The notes under the pieces: generated by a model
Told to the model about the DNA's origin: nothing
Databases searched by the model: none
Seen by the model: the letters and a program-made list of their open reading frames with translations, nothing else
From: Erythrobacter cryptus DSM 12079
Lineage (GTDB): Bacteria > Pseudomonadota > Alphaproteobacteria > Sphingomonadales > Sphingomonadaceae
Reading direction: 5' to 3'
NCBI RefSeq assembly: GCF_000422985.1
Contig: NZ_KE383967.1
Span: 97,621-161,620 of the forward strand
DNA length: 64,000 nucleotides
Made by a program: the position numbers and the translations under genes
Shown: piece by piece, positions 18,004 to 27,534 of the stretch
How the letters are laid out: every line of letters starts with the position of its first letter
Position numbering within the stretch: the stretch's first letter is position 1

Positions 18004-19443
18004 ATGAGCTTCACCGCTGATCGCCTGCTGCTGTTCGGCGCCACCGGCGACCTTGCCCAGCGCATGCTGCTGCCGAGCCTGTTTGCGCTCGATGCCGACA
18101 GGCTGCTGGCAAGCGACCTCAAGATCATCGGCACCGCGCGCAGCAGCCTGTCTGACAGCGAATTCCGGAACTTCGCACGTGCGGCGCTGGAGAAGTTCCT
18201 GCCCGCCGAGCGCCGCGGGCAGATGGCGGGGTTCCTCAACCGCCTCTCCTACCAGACGCTCGATGCCACCAAGCGCGAAGGCTATGACGAGCTTGCCCGC
18301 AAGGTCGGCAAGCCGGGCCGCGGCCTTGCCATCTTCCTTTCCACCGCGCCCAGCCTGTTCGGCCCCACCATCGCCGGCCTCGCCGCCGCCGGGCTCACCG
18401 GCGAGAGCGTGCGCATGTGCCTGGAAAAGCCGCTCGGCAGCGATCTGGCCTCGAGCCGGGCGATCAATGATGCCGTGGCCGGGGCCTTCCCCGAGAGCCG
18501 CATCTTCCGCATCGATCACTATCTCGGCAAGGAGACGGTGCAGAACCTCCTCGCCTTGCGCTTTGCCAACCTGATGTTCGAGCCGCTGTGGAACGCGGCG
18601 CATATCGACCACGTCCAGATCACCGTGGCCGAGACCGTGGGGCTCGAGGGGCGCGTCGCCTTCTACGATGATGCCGGGGCCTTGCGCGACATGGTGCAGA
18701 ACCACATGCTCCAGCTGCTTGCCCTCGTGGCGATGGAGCCGCCCGCGCATTTCGATGCCACCGCGGTGCGCGACGAGAAGGTCAAGGTGCTGCGCGCCCT
18801 GCGGCGCGTGGGCGCGGGCGAGACCGTGACCGGGCAATACCGCGCCGGCGCCATCAACGGCTCCCCGGTGCCGGGCTATGACGAGGAGCTGGGCAAGCCT
18901 TCCGAAACCGAGACCTTCGTCGCGATCAAGGCCCATGTCGACAACTGGCGCTGGAAGGGCGTGCCCTTTTACCTCAGAACCGGGAAACGCCTGCCCAAGC
19001 GCGTGACCGAGATCATCATCCAGTTCGCCTGCGTGCCCCATTCGATCTTCGCCGGGAAGGGCGCCACCATGCAGCCCAACCGCCTCGTCATCGGCATCCA
19101 GCCCGAGGAGAACATCACCCTCTCGCTGATGGCCAAGGTGCCGGGGCTTGACCGCGAGGGCATCCGCCTGCGCCAGGTGCCGCTCAACATCGCCATGCCC
19201 GATGCCTTCACCGGCGCGGTCAGGCGCATCGCCTATGAACGCCTGCTGCTCGATCTCATCGAGGGCGACCAGACCCTGTTCGTGCGCCGCGACGAGGTCG
19301 AAGCCCAGTGGGAATGGATCGATGCGATCCGCCAGCAATGGGCCGAGGAAGGATTGAAGCCCAAGCCCTACCCCGCGGGCACCTGGGGCCCGAGCGCGGC
19401 GATCGCGCTTGCCGAGCGCGACGGCGTGACGTGGCATGAGTAA
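18004..19443 (+). CDS. zwf: Glucose-6-phosphate 1-dehydrogenase
   Basis: Oxidises glucose-6-phosphate to 6-phosphogluconolactone with NAD(P)+, the entry step of the Entner-Doudoroff route. The nucleotide-binding motif GATGDLA is at 12-18. The substrate/catalytic signature RIDHYLGKE is at 169-177, including Asp171, His172 and Lys176. The 479-residue length is standard. The stop codon (19441-19443) is already part of a tandem repeat that leads into edd. No 6-phosphogluconolactonase gene lies in this window, so the lactone must open spontaneously or through an enzyme elsewhere. Confidence 0.97.
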   Translation: MSFTADRLLLFGATGDLAQRMLLPSLFALDADRLLASDLKIIGTARSSLSDSEFRNFARAALEKFLPAERRGQMAGFLNRLSYQTLDATKREGYDELARKVGKPGRGLAIFLSTAPSLFGPTIAGLAAAGLTGESVRMCLEKPLGSDLASSRAINDAVAGAFPESRIFRIDHYLGKETVQNLLALRFANLMFEPLWNAAHIDHVQITVAETVGLEGRVAFYDDAGALRDMVQNHMLQLLALVAMEPPAHFDATAVRDEKVKVLRALRRVGAGETVTGQYRAGAINGSPVPGYDEELGKPSETETFVAIKAHVDNWRWKGVPFYLRTGKRLPKRVTEIIIQFACVPHSIFAGKGATMQPNRLVIGIQPEENITLSLMAKVPGLDREGIRLRQVPLNIAMPDAFTGAVRRIAYERLLLDLIEGDQTLFVRRDEVEAQWEWIDAIRQQWAEEGLKPKPYPAGTWGPSAAIALAERDGVTWHE

Positions 19444-19524
19444 CTGGGCATGAGTAACTGGGCATGAGTAACTGGGCATGAGTGACTGGGCATCAATGAC
19501 TGGCCATGAGTAACTGGGCATGAG
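19441..19524 (+). repeat. Six 14-bp tandem repeats forming stop-start minicistrons between zwf and edd
   Basis: Six consecutive 14-bp units (consensus TAACTGGGCATGAG) fill the junction; units 4 and 5 are degenerate. The array starts with the zwf stop and ends inside the edd start. Each perfect unit carries an ATG opening the five-codon frame ATG AGT AAC TGG GCA TGA (MSNWA), whose TGA overlaps the ATG of the next unit as ATGA. Such frames start at 19436, 19450, 19464 and 19506. The frame from 19478 continues through the degenerate units for 11 codons to the TAA at 19511. The last minicistron's TGA overlaps the edd ATG at 19520. Because 14 is not a multiple of three, successive ATGs change frame. 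No Shine-Dalgarno-like sequence is seen within the units. Confidence 0.95.
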
Positions 19525-21346
19525 CACTCTCAACGACACCCTGCACCGCGTCACCCGGCGGGTGATCGAAAGATCGCGCCCCACGCGCACGGCCTATCTC
19601 GATCTCATCGCCCGCGAGGCCGATCGCATGGGGGATCGCAGCGCGGTCTCCTGCTCCAACCTTGCCCATGCCTTTGCCGGAACGCCCGAGGATCAGGCCG
19701 CGCTGGTGGCGGCGCGCGGCCCCAATATCGGCATCGTCACCGCCTATAACGACATGCTCTCGGCCCACGCCCCCTATTACCGCTATCCCGAGCGGCTCAA
19801 GCTCTATGCCCGCGAGGTCGGCGCCACCGCGCAGGTGGCGGGCGGCACCCCGGCGATGTGCGACGGGGTGACCCAGGGCGAAGCCGGCATGGAGCTGTCG
19901 CTGTTCAGCCGCGACGTGATCGCGCTTTCCACCGCCGTCGCGCTCTCGCACGCCATGTATGACGGCGCGCTGATGCTCGGCATCTGCGACAAGATCGTGC
20001 CCGGCCTCCTGATGGGCAGCTTGCGCTTCGGCCACCTGCCGGTGATCTTCGTGCCATCCGGCCCCATGCCCTCAGGTCTCCCCAACAAGGAAAAGCAGCG
20101 CGTGCGCCAGCTCTATGCCGAGGGCAAGGCGACGCGGGCCGAACTGCTGGCGAGCGAGATGGCAAGCTACCATTCGCCCGGCACCTGCACCTTCTTCGGC
20201 ACCGCCAATTCCAACCAGATGATGATGGAGATGATGGGCCTGCACCTGCCCGGCGCGGCCTTCATCCAGCCCGGCACCCGGCTGCGCCAGGCGCTTGACC
20301 GCGCGGCGGTGCACCGCTGCGCCGCGATCGGGCGCAAGGGCGCAGATTATCGCCCCTTGGGCCGGGTGGTGGACGAAAAGGCGATCATCAATGCCGCGGT
20401 CGGCCTGCTCGCCACCGGGGGATCGACCAACCATGCCATCCACCTGCCCGCCATGGCCCGCGCCGCGGGGGTGATCATCGACTGGGACGATCTTTCCGAG
20501 CTTTCGAGCGCGGTGCCGCTGATCGCGCAGGTCTATCCCAATGGTGCGGGCGATGTGAACCAGTTCCACGCCGCGGGCGGCATGGGCTATGTCATCGGCG
20601 AACTGCTCGAGGCGGGCCTTGCCCATCCCGACATCCTCACCGTCAGCGCGCACGGCTTTGCCGCCTATGCGCGCGAGCCGGGGCTGGATGAGGAGGCGCT
20701 GGTGTGGCGCGAGGTCGGGCCAAGCGGGGATGAGACCATGCTGCGCCCGGTCGAGCGCCCGTTCAAGCCCGATGGGGGGATGCGCCTGCTCACCGGTAAC
20801 CTCGGCCGGGCCTGCTTCAAGACCTCGGCGGTGGAGCGCGAGCGCTGGACGATCGAGGCCCCGTGCCGCGTGTTCGCCGATCAGGCCAGCGTCAATGCCG
20901 CCTTCAAGGCCGGCGAGCTTGACCGCGATGTGGTGGTGGTGGTGCGCTTCCAGGGGCCGCGCGCCAACGGGATGCCCGAACTCCACAAGCTCACCCCGGC
21001 GCTGGGCGTGCTCCAGGACCGGGGCTTCAAGGTGGCGCTGGTGACCGACGGGCGCATGTCGGGGGCAAGCGGCAAGGTGCCCGCGGCGATCCACTGCACG
21101 CCCGAAGCCTTTGCCGGAGCAGGTGGGGTTGGCGGGCCGCTCGCGCGGCTGCGCGATGGCGATGTGGTCAAGGTCTGCGCGCTCACCGGCACGCTGGCGA
21201 CCACGGCAGACCTTGCTTCGCGCGATCCCGCCCCCGATCCGGCGGAAGAATGGGGCACGGGGCGCGAGCTCTTTGGCATGCTGCGCCGGTTTGCCGACGG
21301 GGCCGAGGCCGGGGCGAGCGCGATGCTCGCCATGGGGGGGCTGTGA
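19520..21346 (+). CDS. edd: 6-Phosphogluconate dehydratase
   Basis: Converts 6-phosphogluconate to 2-keto-3-deoxy-6-phosphogluconate. At 608 residues it has the IlvD/Edd layout. Cys114 (PAMCDG), Cys156 (GICDK) and Cys223 ([11 protein letters not shown]) are the expected Fe-S ligand positions. The SGLPNKEK and [12 protein letters not shown] segments are also characteristic. The ATG at 19520 overlaps the TGA of the last repeat minicistron and no good ribosome-binding site precedes it, so translation may depend on coupling from zwf through the repeat array. eda follows three bases after the stop. Confidence 0.97.
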   Translation: MSTLNDTLHRVTRRVIERSRPTRTAYLDLIAREADRMGDRSAVSCSNLAHAFAGTPEDQAALVAARGPNIGIVTAYNDMLSAHAPYYRYPERLKLYAREVGATAQVAGGTPAMCDGVTQGEAGMELSLFSRDVIALSTAVALSHAMYDGALMLGICDKIVPGLLMGSLRFGHLPVIFVPSGPMPSGLPNKEKQRVRQLYAEGKATRAELLASEMASYHSPGTCTFFGTANSNQMMMEMMGLHLPGAAFIQPGTRLRQALDRAAVHRCAAIGRKGADYRPLGRVVDEKAIINAAVGLLATGGSTNHAIHLPAMARAAGVIIDWDDLSELSSAVPLIAQVYPNGAGDVNQFHAAGGMGYVIGELLEAGLAHPDILTVSAHGFAAYAREPGLDEEALVWREVGPSGDETMLRPVERPFKPDGGMRLLTGNLGRACFKTSAVERERWTIEAPCRVFADQASVNAAFKAGELDRDVVVVVRFQGPRANGMPELHKLTPALGVLQDRGFKVALVTDGRMSGASGKVPAAIHCTPEAFAGAGGVGGPLARLRDGDVVKVCALTGTLATTADLASRDPAPDPAEEWGTGRELFGMLRRFADGAEAGASAMLAMGGL

Positions 21347-21349
21347 GCC

Positions 21350-21958
21350 ATGGATATTGACGCGATCATGCGCGCATCGCCGGTGATCCCGGTGATCGTG
21401 ATCGAGGACGAGGCCCACGCCGTCCCGCTCGCCGAGGCGCTGGTGGCAGGCGGGCTGCGGGTGCTCGAGGTGACGCTGCGCACCCCGGCGGCCCTGCCTG
21501 CGATCCGGTTGATGCGCGAGGTTGCGGGCGCGATCGTCGGCGCAGGCACGGTGACGGGCCCGCGCGATCTTGACGCCGCGCTTGCGGCGGGGGCGCAGTT
21601 CATCGTCTCGCCCGGCCTTACCGAGACGCTCGGGCGGGCGGCGCTGGCGAGCGGCGTGCCCTTTCTTCCCGGGGTTGCCACCGCGGGCGATATCATGCGC
21701 GGGCTCGACATGGGGCTTGATCGCTTCAAGTTCTTCCCTGCCATGGCCGCAGGAGGCCTTCCGGCGCTCAAGGCGCTGGCCGCGCCCTTCGGCAACGTGC
21801 GCTTCTGCCCCACCGGTGGGATCGGGCCGGACAATGCCGCCGAATGGCTCGCCTGCGATCCGGTGTTGTGCGTCGGCGGCTCGTGGGTGGCGCCCAAGGG
21901 CGCGCCTGACCGGGCAGAAGTGGAGCGGCTGGCGCGCGCGGCCTGCGCGCTGCGCTGA
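21350..21958 (+). CDS. eda: 2-Keto-3-deoxy-6-phosphogluconate aldolase
   Basis: Class I aldolase of 202 residues that splits KDPG into pyruvate and glyceraldehyde-3-phosphate, the last step of the Entner-Doudoroff pathway. Schiff-base Lys127 lies in DRFKFFPA and catalytic Glu40 in VLEVTLRT. GAGTV and the C-terminal PTGGIGPDN phosphate site are also present. It begins three bases after the edd stop, with GGGGGG-type purines as the likely ribosome-binding site, so it belongs to the zwf-edd-eda unit. It converges on the esterase gene with only 27 bases between, where no terminator hairpin was found. Confidence 0.96.
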   Translation: MDIDAIMRASPVIPVIVIEDEAHAVPLAEALVAGGLRVLEVTLRTPAALPAIRLMREVAGAIVGAGTVTGPRDLDAALAAGAQFIVSPGLTETLGRAALASGVPFLPGVATAGDIMRGLDMGLDRFKFFPAMAAGGLPALKALAAPFGNVRFCPTGGIGPDNAAEWLACDPVLCVGGSWVAPKGAPDRAEVERLARAACALR

Positions 21959-21985
21959 GCGGCGCGGGTGGGGCTGAAGGCGCTG

Positions 21986-22915
21986 TCAGTCCTTCGCCAG
22001 CAGCCAGGCGAAGATTTCGGGCAGGCGCGCCGCCCAGGCGTTTTCCTCGTGCTCGGCCCCTTGATAGACGCGGCTTTCCCAGTCGCGCCCCCTGTGCCAG
22101 CCGGCTGCGGCAAGGCGCGCGTCCACCACCTCCTGATAGGGCGCGTAATACTGGTCGAGCGTGGCGGTGCCGTGGTCCATCCACAGCCGCCGCCCCGCGG
22201 GCGGGCCGAGCCGGGCGGCAAACCATGCGTCCCACAGCGCCTTGAGCGCCGCGTCCTCGCCCGCCACGGCGCGGGGGTCGACCGCGGGCCAGTGCGACGA
22301 GACGCACCCTGCCCGCCCGAACACGTGCGGCGCCTCGAGAAAGGCATAGCAGCTCATCAGCCCGCCCATCGAGGAGCCGATGATCGCGGTGTCCGCGCGC
22401 CCCGGGCGGGTGCGGAAATTGTCATCGACCCAGCTCTTGAGCGGCCCGGCGATCCAGGCGAGATAGCGATCGGAGACGATCTCGCCCCCGGCGGCGGCGT
22501 CCATCTGCGCGCGCAGCGGCGCCGGGGCGGCCTCATAGGCGCTGCGGGGGAGATATTGGCGATAGCGGTCGGCCCCCGGCGCCCAGATGCCGATGATGAT
22601 ATGCGGCTCCACCCGCCCGGTGGCGACCGCCGCCAGCATCGCCTTGTCCGCCGCCCAGACCTTGTTGAAGTTGGACGTGGCCGGATCGAAAAGGTTGTGG
22701 CCATCGTGCATGTAGAGCACCGGGTAGCGGCGCGCGGAAGCATCATAGCCCGGCGGCAGCCAGATGGTGAGGCGCTGGTCGGGCAGGCCCGCAGCGGCGA
22801 TGCGCGGATATTGAAGGAAGCGGCCCTGCCCTGCGCCGGCGCCCGCAAGCGCGGGGCTTGCGCCAGCGCCGAGCAGCATCAACCCCAGCACCAGCGCGGC
22901 GATCAGACGCAGCAT
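21986..22915 (-). CDS. Exported alpha/beta-hydrolase, esterase (Fes/COG2819-like)
   Basis: A 309-residue secreted esterase. A signal peptide ends near SPALAG. The fold markers are LPPGYDASARRYPVLYMHDG, the nucleophile elbow GSSMGG (Ser182) and a late GAEHEENAW that supplies the catalytic His. The sequence resembles the putative esterase family that includes enterochelin and feruloyl esterases. It is the last gene of the minus-strand sucrose-type unit, 53 bases after the fructokinase gene. It might release sugars from acylated glycosides or esters in the periplasm; the substrate is not evident. Confidence 0.85.
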   Translation of the reverse strand: MLRLIAALVLGLMLLGAGASPALAGAGAGQGRFLQYPRIAAAGLPDQRLTIWLPPGYDASARRYPVLYMHDGHNLFDPATSNFNKVWAADKAMLAAVATGRVEPHIIIGIWAPGADRYRQYLPRSAYEAAPAPLRAQMDAAAGGEIVSDRYLAWIAGPLKSWVDDNFRTRPGRADTAIIGSSMGGLMSCYAFLEAPHVFGRAGCVSSHWPAVDPRAVAGEDAALKALWDAWFAARLGPPAGRRLWMDHGTATLDQYYAPYQEVVDARLAAAGWHRGRDWESRVYQGAEHEENAWAARLPEIFAWLLAKD

Positions 22916-22967
22916 CGGCAGCCCTCCCTCTTTGGCCTTGCCCTTATTGCGGGGGGCGCGCGCCGGC

Positions 22968-23831
22968 TCAAGCCCCGCGCGCGGCCGCGGCGGCGAGCAT
23001 CAGCGCGCCGGCGATCCCGGCATTGGCCCCAAGCCGGGGCGCGATGATACGCTGGCGCGCGGCGCCGGGCAGGTAGCCCGCATCGCGCGCCGCGGCGCGT
23101 GCCGCAACCCGATCGATGAGCCCGGGGGTCTGCGCCACCCCGCCGCCGATCACCACGGTCTCGAGCGCGAGGCTGGCAAAGAGCACGTGGCAGGCCTCGG
23201 CAAGATAGTGGGCGATGATCTCGTGGCCCGGGTGCTCGGCGGGCAGCTGCGACAGTGGCGCGCCCCAGCGCGCGCTCACCGCCGGTCCGCTCGCCAGCCC
23301 TTCGAGGCAATCGCCGTGATGGGGGCAGACCCCGGCAAAGGCGCCGTCATCGGGGTGGCGGCGGGGGAAGATGTGGCCGAACTCGGGATGGGCGGTGCCG
23401 TGCACGGCGCGGCCATCGAGCACCAGCCCGCCGCCGATCCCGGTGCCGATGGTGAGATAGGCAAGCCCCGCCGGCGCCCTGGGCGCGGCGGCATATTCGG
23501 CCAGCGCCGCGGCATTGACATCGGTATCAAGCCCGATCGGCACGCCAAGGCGCGCGGCAAAGAAGCCGGCGATTTCGCACCCGGCCCAGCCGGGCTTGGG
23601 GGTGTTGCCGAGCCGGCCCCAATCGGCTGCGGTGCGGTCGAGCACCAGCGGGCCGAAGCTCGCGATCCCGAGCGCGGTGAGCGGCCCTTGCGCCGCAAGC
23701 CATTCTGCCGCTTCGGCCAGCGTGCTCGCCGGATCGCGGGTGGGGATGGTGCGGCGCGCAAGGATATCGTCAGGCGCACGGCCCACGGCGAGCACGAACT
23801 TGGTGCCCCCGGCCTCAATCGCCCCCAGCAT
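22968..23831 (-). CDS. ROK-family fructokinase with zinc site
   Basis: A 287-residue sugar kinase expected to phosphorylate fructose in the cytoplasm. GAIEAGGTKF at the N-terminus binds phosphate. TIGTGIGGGLV follows, and the ROK zinc motif runs from GHIFPRRHPDD to CPHHGDCLEG. This HxxxxxxxxH/CPxHGxC version is typical of ROK fructokinases rather than glucokinases. The preferred start is the ATG at 23831, whose A is the last base of the upstream TGA (TGATG); a GTG at 23834 is possible. Together with the preceding GH68 gene this fits intracellular sucrose or fructan use: cleavage, then phosphorylation of the fructose. Confidence 0.9.
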   Translation of the reverse strand: MLGAIEAGGTKFVLAVGRAPDDILARRTIPTRDPASTLAEAAEWLAAQGPLTALGIASFGPLVLDRTAADWGRLGNTPKPGWAGCEIAGFFAARLGVPIGLDTDVNAAALAEYAAAPRAPAGLAYLTIGTGIGGGLVLDGRAVHGTAHPEFGHIFPRRHPDDGAFAGVCPHHGDCLEGLASGPAVSARWGAPLSQLPAEHPGHEIIAHYLAEACHVLFASLALETVVIGGGVAQTPGLIDRVAARAAARDAGYLPGAARQRIIAPRLGANAGIAGALMLAAAAARGA

Positions 23832-24916
23832 CACGCGCGCTCCTCTGCCACCGGCGCGCGCAGGAAGGCGCGGTCGCCCTCAAGCACGAGGTGCAGGAGC
23901 GGCGCGGGCGCCCCGCCGAAGCGCCCGTCGGGCAGCACATCGACAAAGCTCGAGACGGCAAGGCTGGCATCGACGTGCCAGCTATAGGTCTGCTGCGGGC
24001 GATCGGGCGGATTGGCGAGCACCAGAGCGCTGCCATTGACCGGGCGCCAGGGCCCGGCCAGGCTCTCGGCCACCATGGCATAAAGCCCGGTTGGCGCGTG
24101 GCGCAGTCCCGGCGCGAAGGTCGCGCTCTGGGTTGACCAGAAGGCATAGTAACGCCCGGCGTGAAAGACGAGATGGGCGCGTTCGAGCTCGTTGTTGACC
24201 CCATCGGCATGAAAGCAGGGGGCCAGCGCCTCCCAGCCCGAGGCCGTGCGCCGGGCCAGCCCGAAGGCGCCGTTGAAGGCGCTCCTTGATCCGGCGAGCG
24301 AGGCGGTGAAGGCGAGATATTCGCTGCCATCGGCCGGATCGCAAAACCACGCCGGATCGCGCAGCGCCTTGATCCGCCCGGGCGCGCCCTCGTGCGCATC
24401 GGCGGCCATGTAGTGCGGGGCGGGATCAGCCAGGATTGGCTCGGGCGGCGTCCAGTCACACGGCCAGCCATCCGCGCCGATCCGCGCCCGCGCGCTCCAC
24501 AATTGCTGCTGATAGCCCCCGGCCCGCGCGGCGCTGCCGGCGGCGGTGAAGAACAGCGTCACCCCATCATCATCGAGCAGCGCCGAGCCAGCCCATTCGC
24601 GCTCATAGGGCACATCGAAGCGCGGGAGCACCGGGCCATGATCGCGCCAGGCGCCCTCCTCGCGCACGAGCCAGTGGATGCGCGCCTCGAAATGGCGCAG
24701 CGCCGGATCGCCCCTATCGGGCGCGCTCAGCGCCATCCACAGCTCGCGCCCGGCAAGCCGGGTGCGCTGGCCCCACACGTCCTGGAGCGGCCACATGTCC
24801 CAATAGACCCGCCCCGGATCGAGGCCCGCGGACGCCGGCGCTGCCACCGGGGGGATCAGCCGGGTATCATCGGGCGCAAGGTCGCGCAGGTGCTCAGCTT
24901 TCCAGGCGCTCGTCAT
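23831..24916 (-). CDS. GH68 family fructosyl-hydrolase (sucrose-cleaving), probably cytoplasmic
   Basis: A 361-residue glycoside hydrolase family 68 protein. All three catalytic motifs are visible: the nucleophile Asp40 in VYWDMWP, the transition-state stabiliser Asp187 in RDPAWFCDP, and the acid/base Glu245 in NNELERAH. EWAGSA is the GH68 version of the EWSGSA motif. Unlike classical levansucrases it has no signal peptide and is short. With a TonB receptor before it, a fructokinase overlapping it and a permease opposite, it probably hydrolyses imported sucrose inside the cell. A levansucrase activity is not excluded. It starts 97 bases after the receptor gene, in the same direction. Confidence 0.88.
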   Translation of the reverse strand: MTSAWKAEHLRDLAPDDTRLIPPVAAPASAGLDPGRVYWDMWPLQDVWGQRTRLAGRELWMALSAPDRGDPALRHFEARIHWLVREEGAWRDHGPVLPRFDVPYEREWAGSALLDDDGVTLFFTAAGSAARAGGYQQQLWSARARIGADGWPCDWTPPEPILADPAPHYMAADAHEGAPGRIKALRDPAWFCDPADGSEYLAFTASLAGSRSAFNGAFGLARRTASGWEALAPCFHADGVNNELERAHLVFHAGRYYAFWSTQSATFAPGLRHAPTGLYAMVAESLAGPWRPVNGSALVLANPPDRPQQTYSWHVDASLAVSSFVDVLPDGRFGGAPAPLLHLVLEGDRAFLRAPVAEERA

Positions 24917-25013
24917 CGCCGCAATCTATCCCAATTCCTGCTGAGGCAAAGCGACTGGCCGCCGCCAAGGGGAGCGTGCGGCGGCCAGCCTTGGTGCATC
25001 GCTGCGGCGCGCC

Positions 25014-27476
25014 CTAGAAGTCGAACCGCAAGGATGCCATCACCGTGCGCCCGGCGATCGAGCGCGCGCGCACGATGCCATTGGCCGGGATCGCGCCTTC
25101 CTCGGCCTCGGTAAAGCCGGTGGCGTTGAACAGGTTGGTGGCATTGAGGCCGATCTCGATCCGCTCGACCGGCCGCACCGCCACGAAGGCGTTGACCTGC
25201 GCATAGGCCGGCAGCTTCAACTGGTTGCTGTCCTGGGTGAAGCTGTCGGTGGTGCCAACGATGTTGGCCCCCAGAGTGAACAGGTCGCTGTCATACTGGG
25301 CGGTGGCCTGATAGATGAGATCGGCCTGGCGCCGCGGGGTGTTGCCGATCACGCTGGCATCGAGCGCGTCCTTGATCTCGGCATCGGTGAAGGTCGCGCC
25401 CGCCGAGAGGGTGAAGCCGCCGAGGCGATAGGCGCCCTCAAGCTCGAGCCCATAGGCCTCGTAGGTGGTGTCGAACAGCACCAGCGGGGCGATATCGACA
25501 TTGGTCTCGCTGGTCTTGGCATAAAAGCCCGTGGCAAAGAGCGAGAGCGGGCCGGAGCGGTATTTGAGCCCGGCCTCGAGCTGATCGACCCGCGCGATCA
25601 CCCCGGCATCACCGCCCGGAAGGCTGCCATCGAGCGTGCTTACCGCCGGGCTGAACAGCGACCGGTCGGCGGTGTGGCGCCCGCCCTGCGAATAGCGCAG
25701 GAACACGCCCAGATCATCGCTGACAAGGTAATTGGCGCCGAGCGAGAAGCTGACGTAGTCATATTCGTAATTGACCGGGCGCGCGTTCGTCAGCGGCAGC
25801 ACGCTGGTTTGTGCCTCGGCCGGGCTGATGGTGCCGTTGTTGTCGAAGTCGAAGCTTGTCACCCCCACGCCAAAGCCGCTGTCCGATCCGGTAATGGTGC
25901 CGCTGGCATCGCCGAAGTCATAGCGGATCGAGGCATCGAGCGTGAGCCGGCCAAGTTCGAGCGAGAGCGAAGCAAAGGGCGCATAGGTCGAATAATCGAC
26001 TTCATAGCTGCGCCGGCAGCAATTGCCGAAGAAGGTGGCACCATAGCCCACCACGCCGTTCTGCGTCACCAGCGCTCCGCCGGCATTGCGGATATCCACC
26101 AGCACCGCGCGCCCGCCGCCCTCGACCGTCTGGACATGGCTGGTCCACAGCCAATCGGTGTCGATGGTCTGGCGCGAGAGGTAAAAGCCGGCGGTGAAAT
26201 TGGCGGTGCCGCCGCCAATGTCGAAGCTTGTGCCCACCCGGAAATCATTGGTGATGTTGTCGAGGCTGTTGAGCCTGGTGTTGAACACCACCACGTTGGT
26301 GAGCAACCCGTTGCCGCCGATGGTGGCCGGATTGGCCACCTGCCCGGCATTGGGGCCGCTGGCAAAGACGATGCTGGCGCCCGGCCCGCCGATGGCATTG
26401 GCAATATCCTGCGCCGCGCCCGCCCCGGCGGGGAAGGGCGAGAGGAAGCTGCCCGAATTGTCGGCAAAGCGGAAGCGGTTGGTAAGCTGCCAACCATCGC
26501 CGACATCGATCTCGCTCTCGATCCCGAAGGCGAGGCTCCTCACCGAAAGGCCATCACGGAAATCATAGCGCGCCGGGTTGTTGTTGCCATCGAGCGTCAC
26601 CACCGGCCCCAAGAAGGGGCTGTAAAGGCTGTCGCGGCGCGGATCGAAGCCGGCAATCGCCTGGTAATCGGGGTTGCCATTGGTGCCCGTCACCCGCACC
26701 GGCTGGGGCAGGATGGTGGGGGTGCGATCATCGAGATACTTGGCCGAGAGGCGGACATAGCCGCCATCGAACGCCTTGGTGATATTGGCCTTGATCTGCC
26801 CCCCGTCATAGCCGTTGTAGCCAATGTCGCGCGGGCCTTCGCCGGTGCGGTAGAAGCCGCCGATGTGGAAAGTAAGGTCATCGGCAAGCGGGGCGCCGTA
26901 ATCGAAATCGAGCCGGTAGGTCTCGAAATCGAGCCCGATCGTGCCCTGGATCGCCCCGCCTTCCTGCTGGCCGGTCTTGGAGATGAAGTTGATCACCGCG
27001 CCCGGCGCGTTCGAGGCGAAGGTCGAGGCCGAACCGCCGCGCACCGCCTCCACCCGGGCGACCGACCGGTCGGCGCGCAGGAAATTGTCGGCATTGCCGA
27101 AGATGATGTCACCGAACTCGAGGATCGGCAGGCCGTCTTCCTGAAGCTGGATATAGCGCGCGCCCCCGGTGGAGACCGGAATCCCGCGCACCGCGATATT
27201 GGCATTGCCCTCGCCGCCCGAGGCTTCCGAGCGGATGCCAGGAACCTGACGGATGAGGTCTGCCGATGAGGGGGCAGCAAGATTGGTGATCACCTCGGCG
27301 CCGATGGTGCTGACCGAAACCGAGCTTTCGAGCCGGTTTTGCCCGCGCGCGACCGCGGTGACGATGATCTCGCTCCCCTCACCCTCCGATGCGGTCTTGG
27401 CCTCATCCTGGGCGGCGAGCGGGCTTGCAAGGGTGCACAGCGCCACCCCCGCGCCGAGCGCGTGACGAATTTTCAT
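25014..27476 (-). CDS. TonB-dependent receptor of the sucrose-type locus, with an EF-hand-like loop
   Basis: Outer-membrane active transporter of 820 residues, presumably for sucrose or a fructoside. It has a signal peptide (ends SPLAAQ), a plug domain starting near EIIVTAVARGQNRLESS with RQVPGIR and NIAVRGIPV, then a large beta-barrel ending in SLRFDF. The ATG at 27476 has AGGAGA upstream. The frame stays open far upstream but lacks any signal before this point. Residues 543-554 form a textbook EF-hand calcium loop inside the barrel region. Expression is likely controlled by the twin LacI-type palindromes at 27.53-27.57 kb, shared with the divergent permease and regulator genes. Confidence 0.93.
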   Translation of the reverse strand: MKIRHALGAGVALCTLASPLAAQDEAKTASEGEGSEIIVTAVARGQNRLESSVSVSTIGAEVITNLAAPSSADLIRQVPGIRSEASGGEGNANIAVRGIPVSTGGARYIQLQEDGLPILEFGDIIFGNADNFLRADRSVARVEAVRGGSASTFASNAPGAVINFISKTGQQEGGAIQGTIGLDFETYRLDFDYGAPLADDLTFHIGGFYRTGEGPRDIGYNGYDGGQIKANITKAFDGGYVRLSAKYLDDRTPTILPQPVRVTGTNGNPDYQAIAGFDPRRDSLYSPFLGPVVTLDGNNNPARYDFRDGLSVRSLAFGIESEIDVGDGWQLTNRFRFADNSGSFLSPFPAGAGAAQDIANAIGGPGASIVFASGPNAGQVANPATIGGNGLLTNVVVFNTRLNSLDNITNDFRVGTSFDIGGGTANFTAGFYLSRQTIDTDWLWTSHVQTVEGGGRAVLVDIRNAGGALVTQNGVVGYGATFFGNCCRRSYEVDYSTYAPFASLSLELGRLTLDASIRYDFGDASGTITGSDSGFGVGVTSFDFDNNGTISPAEAQTSVLPLTNARPVNYEYDYVSFSLGANYLVSDDLGVFLRYSQGGRHTADRSLFSPAVSTLDGSLPGGDAGVIARVDQLEAGLKYRSGPLSLFATGFYAKTSETNVDIAPLVLFDTTYEAYGLELEGAYRLGGFTLSAGATFTDAEIKDALDASVIGNTPRRQADLIYQATAQYDSDLFTLGANIVGTTDSFTQDSNQLKLPAYAQVNAFVAVRPVERIEIGLNATNLFNATGFTEAEEGAIPANGIVRARSIAGRTVMASLRFDF
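25815..25850 (-). other. EF-hand-like calcium loop encoded within the receptor
   Basis: The 12 residues DFDNNGTISPAE fit the EF-hand loop pattern exactly: acidic or Asn at positions 1, 3 and 5, Gly at 6, Ile at 8, Ser at 9 and Glu at 12. The loop lies between predicted barrel strands, so it could be a surface loop that binds calcium. Only one loop is seen. Confidence 0.7.
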
Positions 27477-27534
27477 GGCCTTTCTCCTCTCACCTGCGTG
27501 CTTCTGCGGCACTGACGGGCCCGTGCTAGCGCGA

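Noticed and set aside
19441..19524. CRISPR-like or attachment-site reading of the zwf-edd repeats
   Set aside because: Units are only 14 bp, directly adjacent without spacers, and sit precisely on a start/stop junction.
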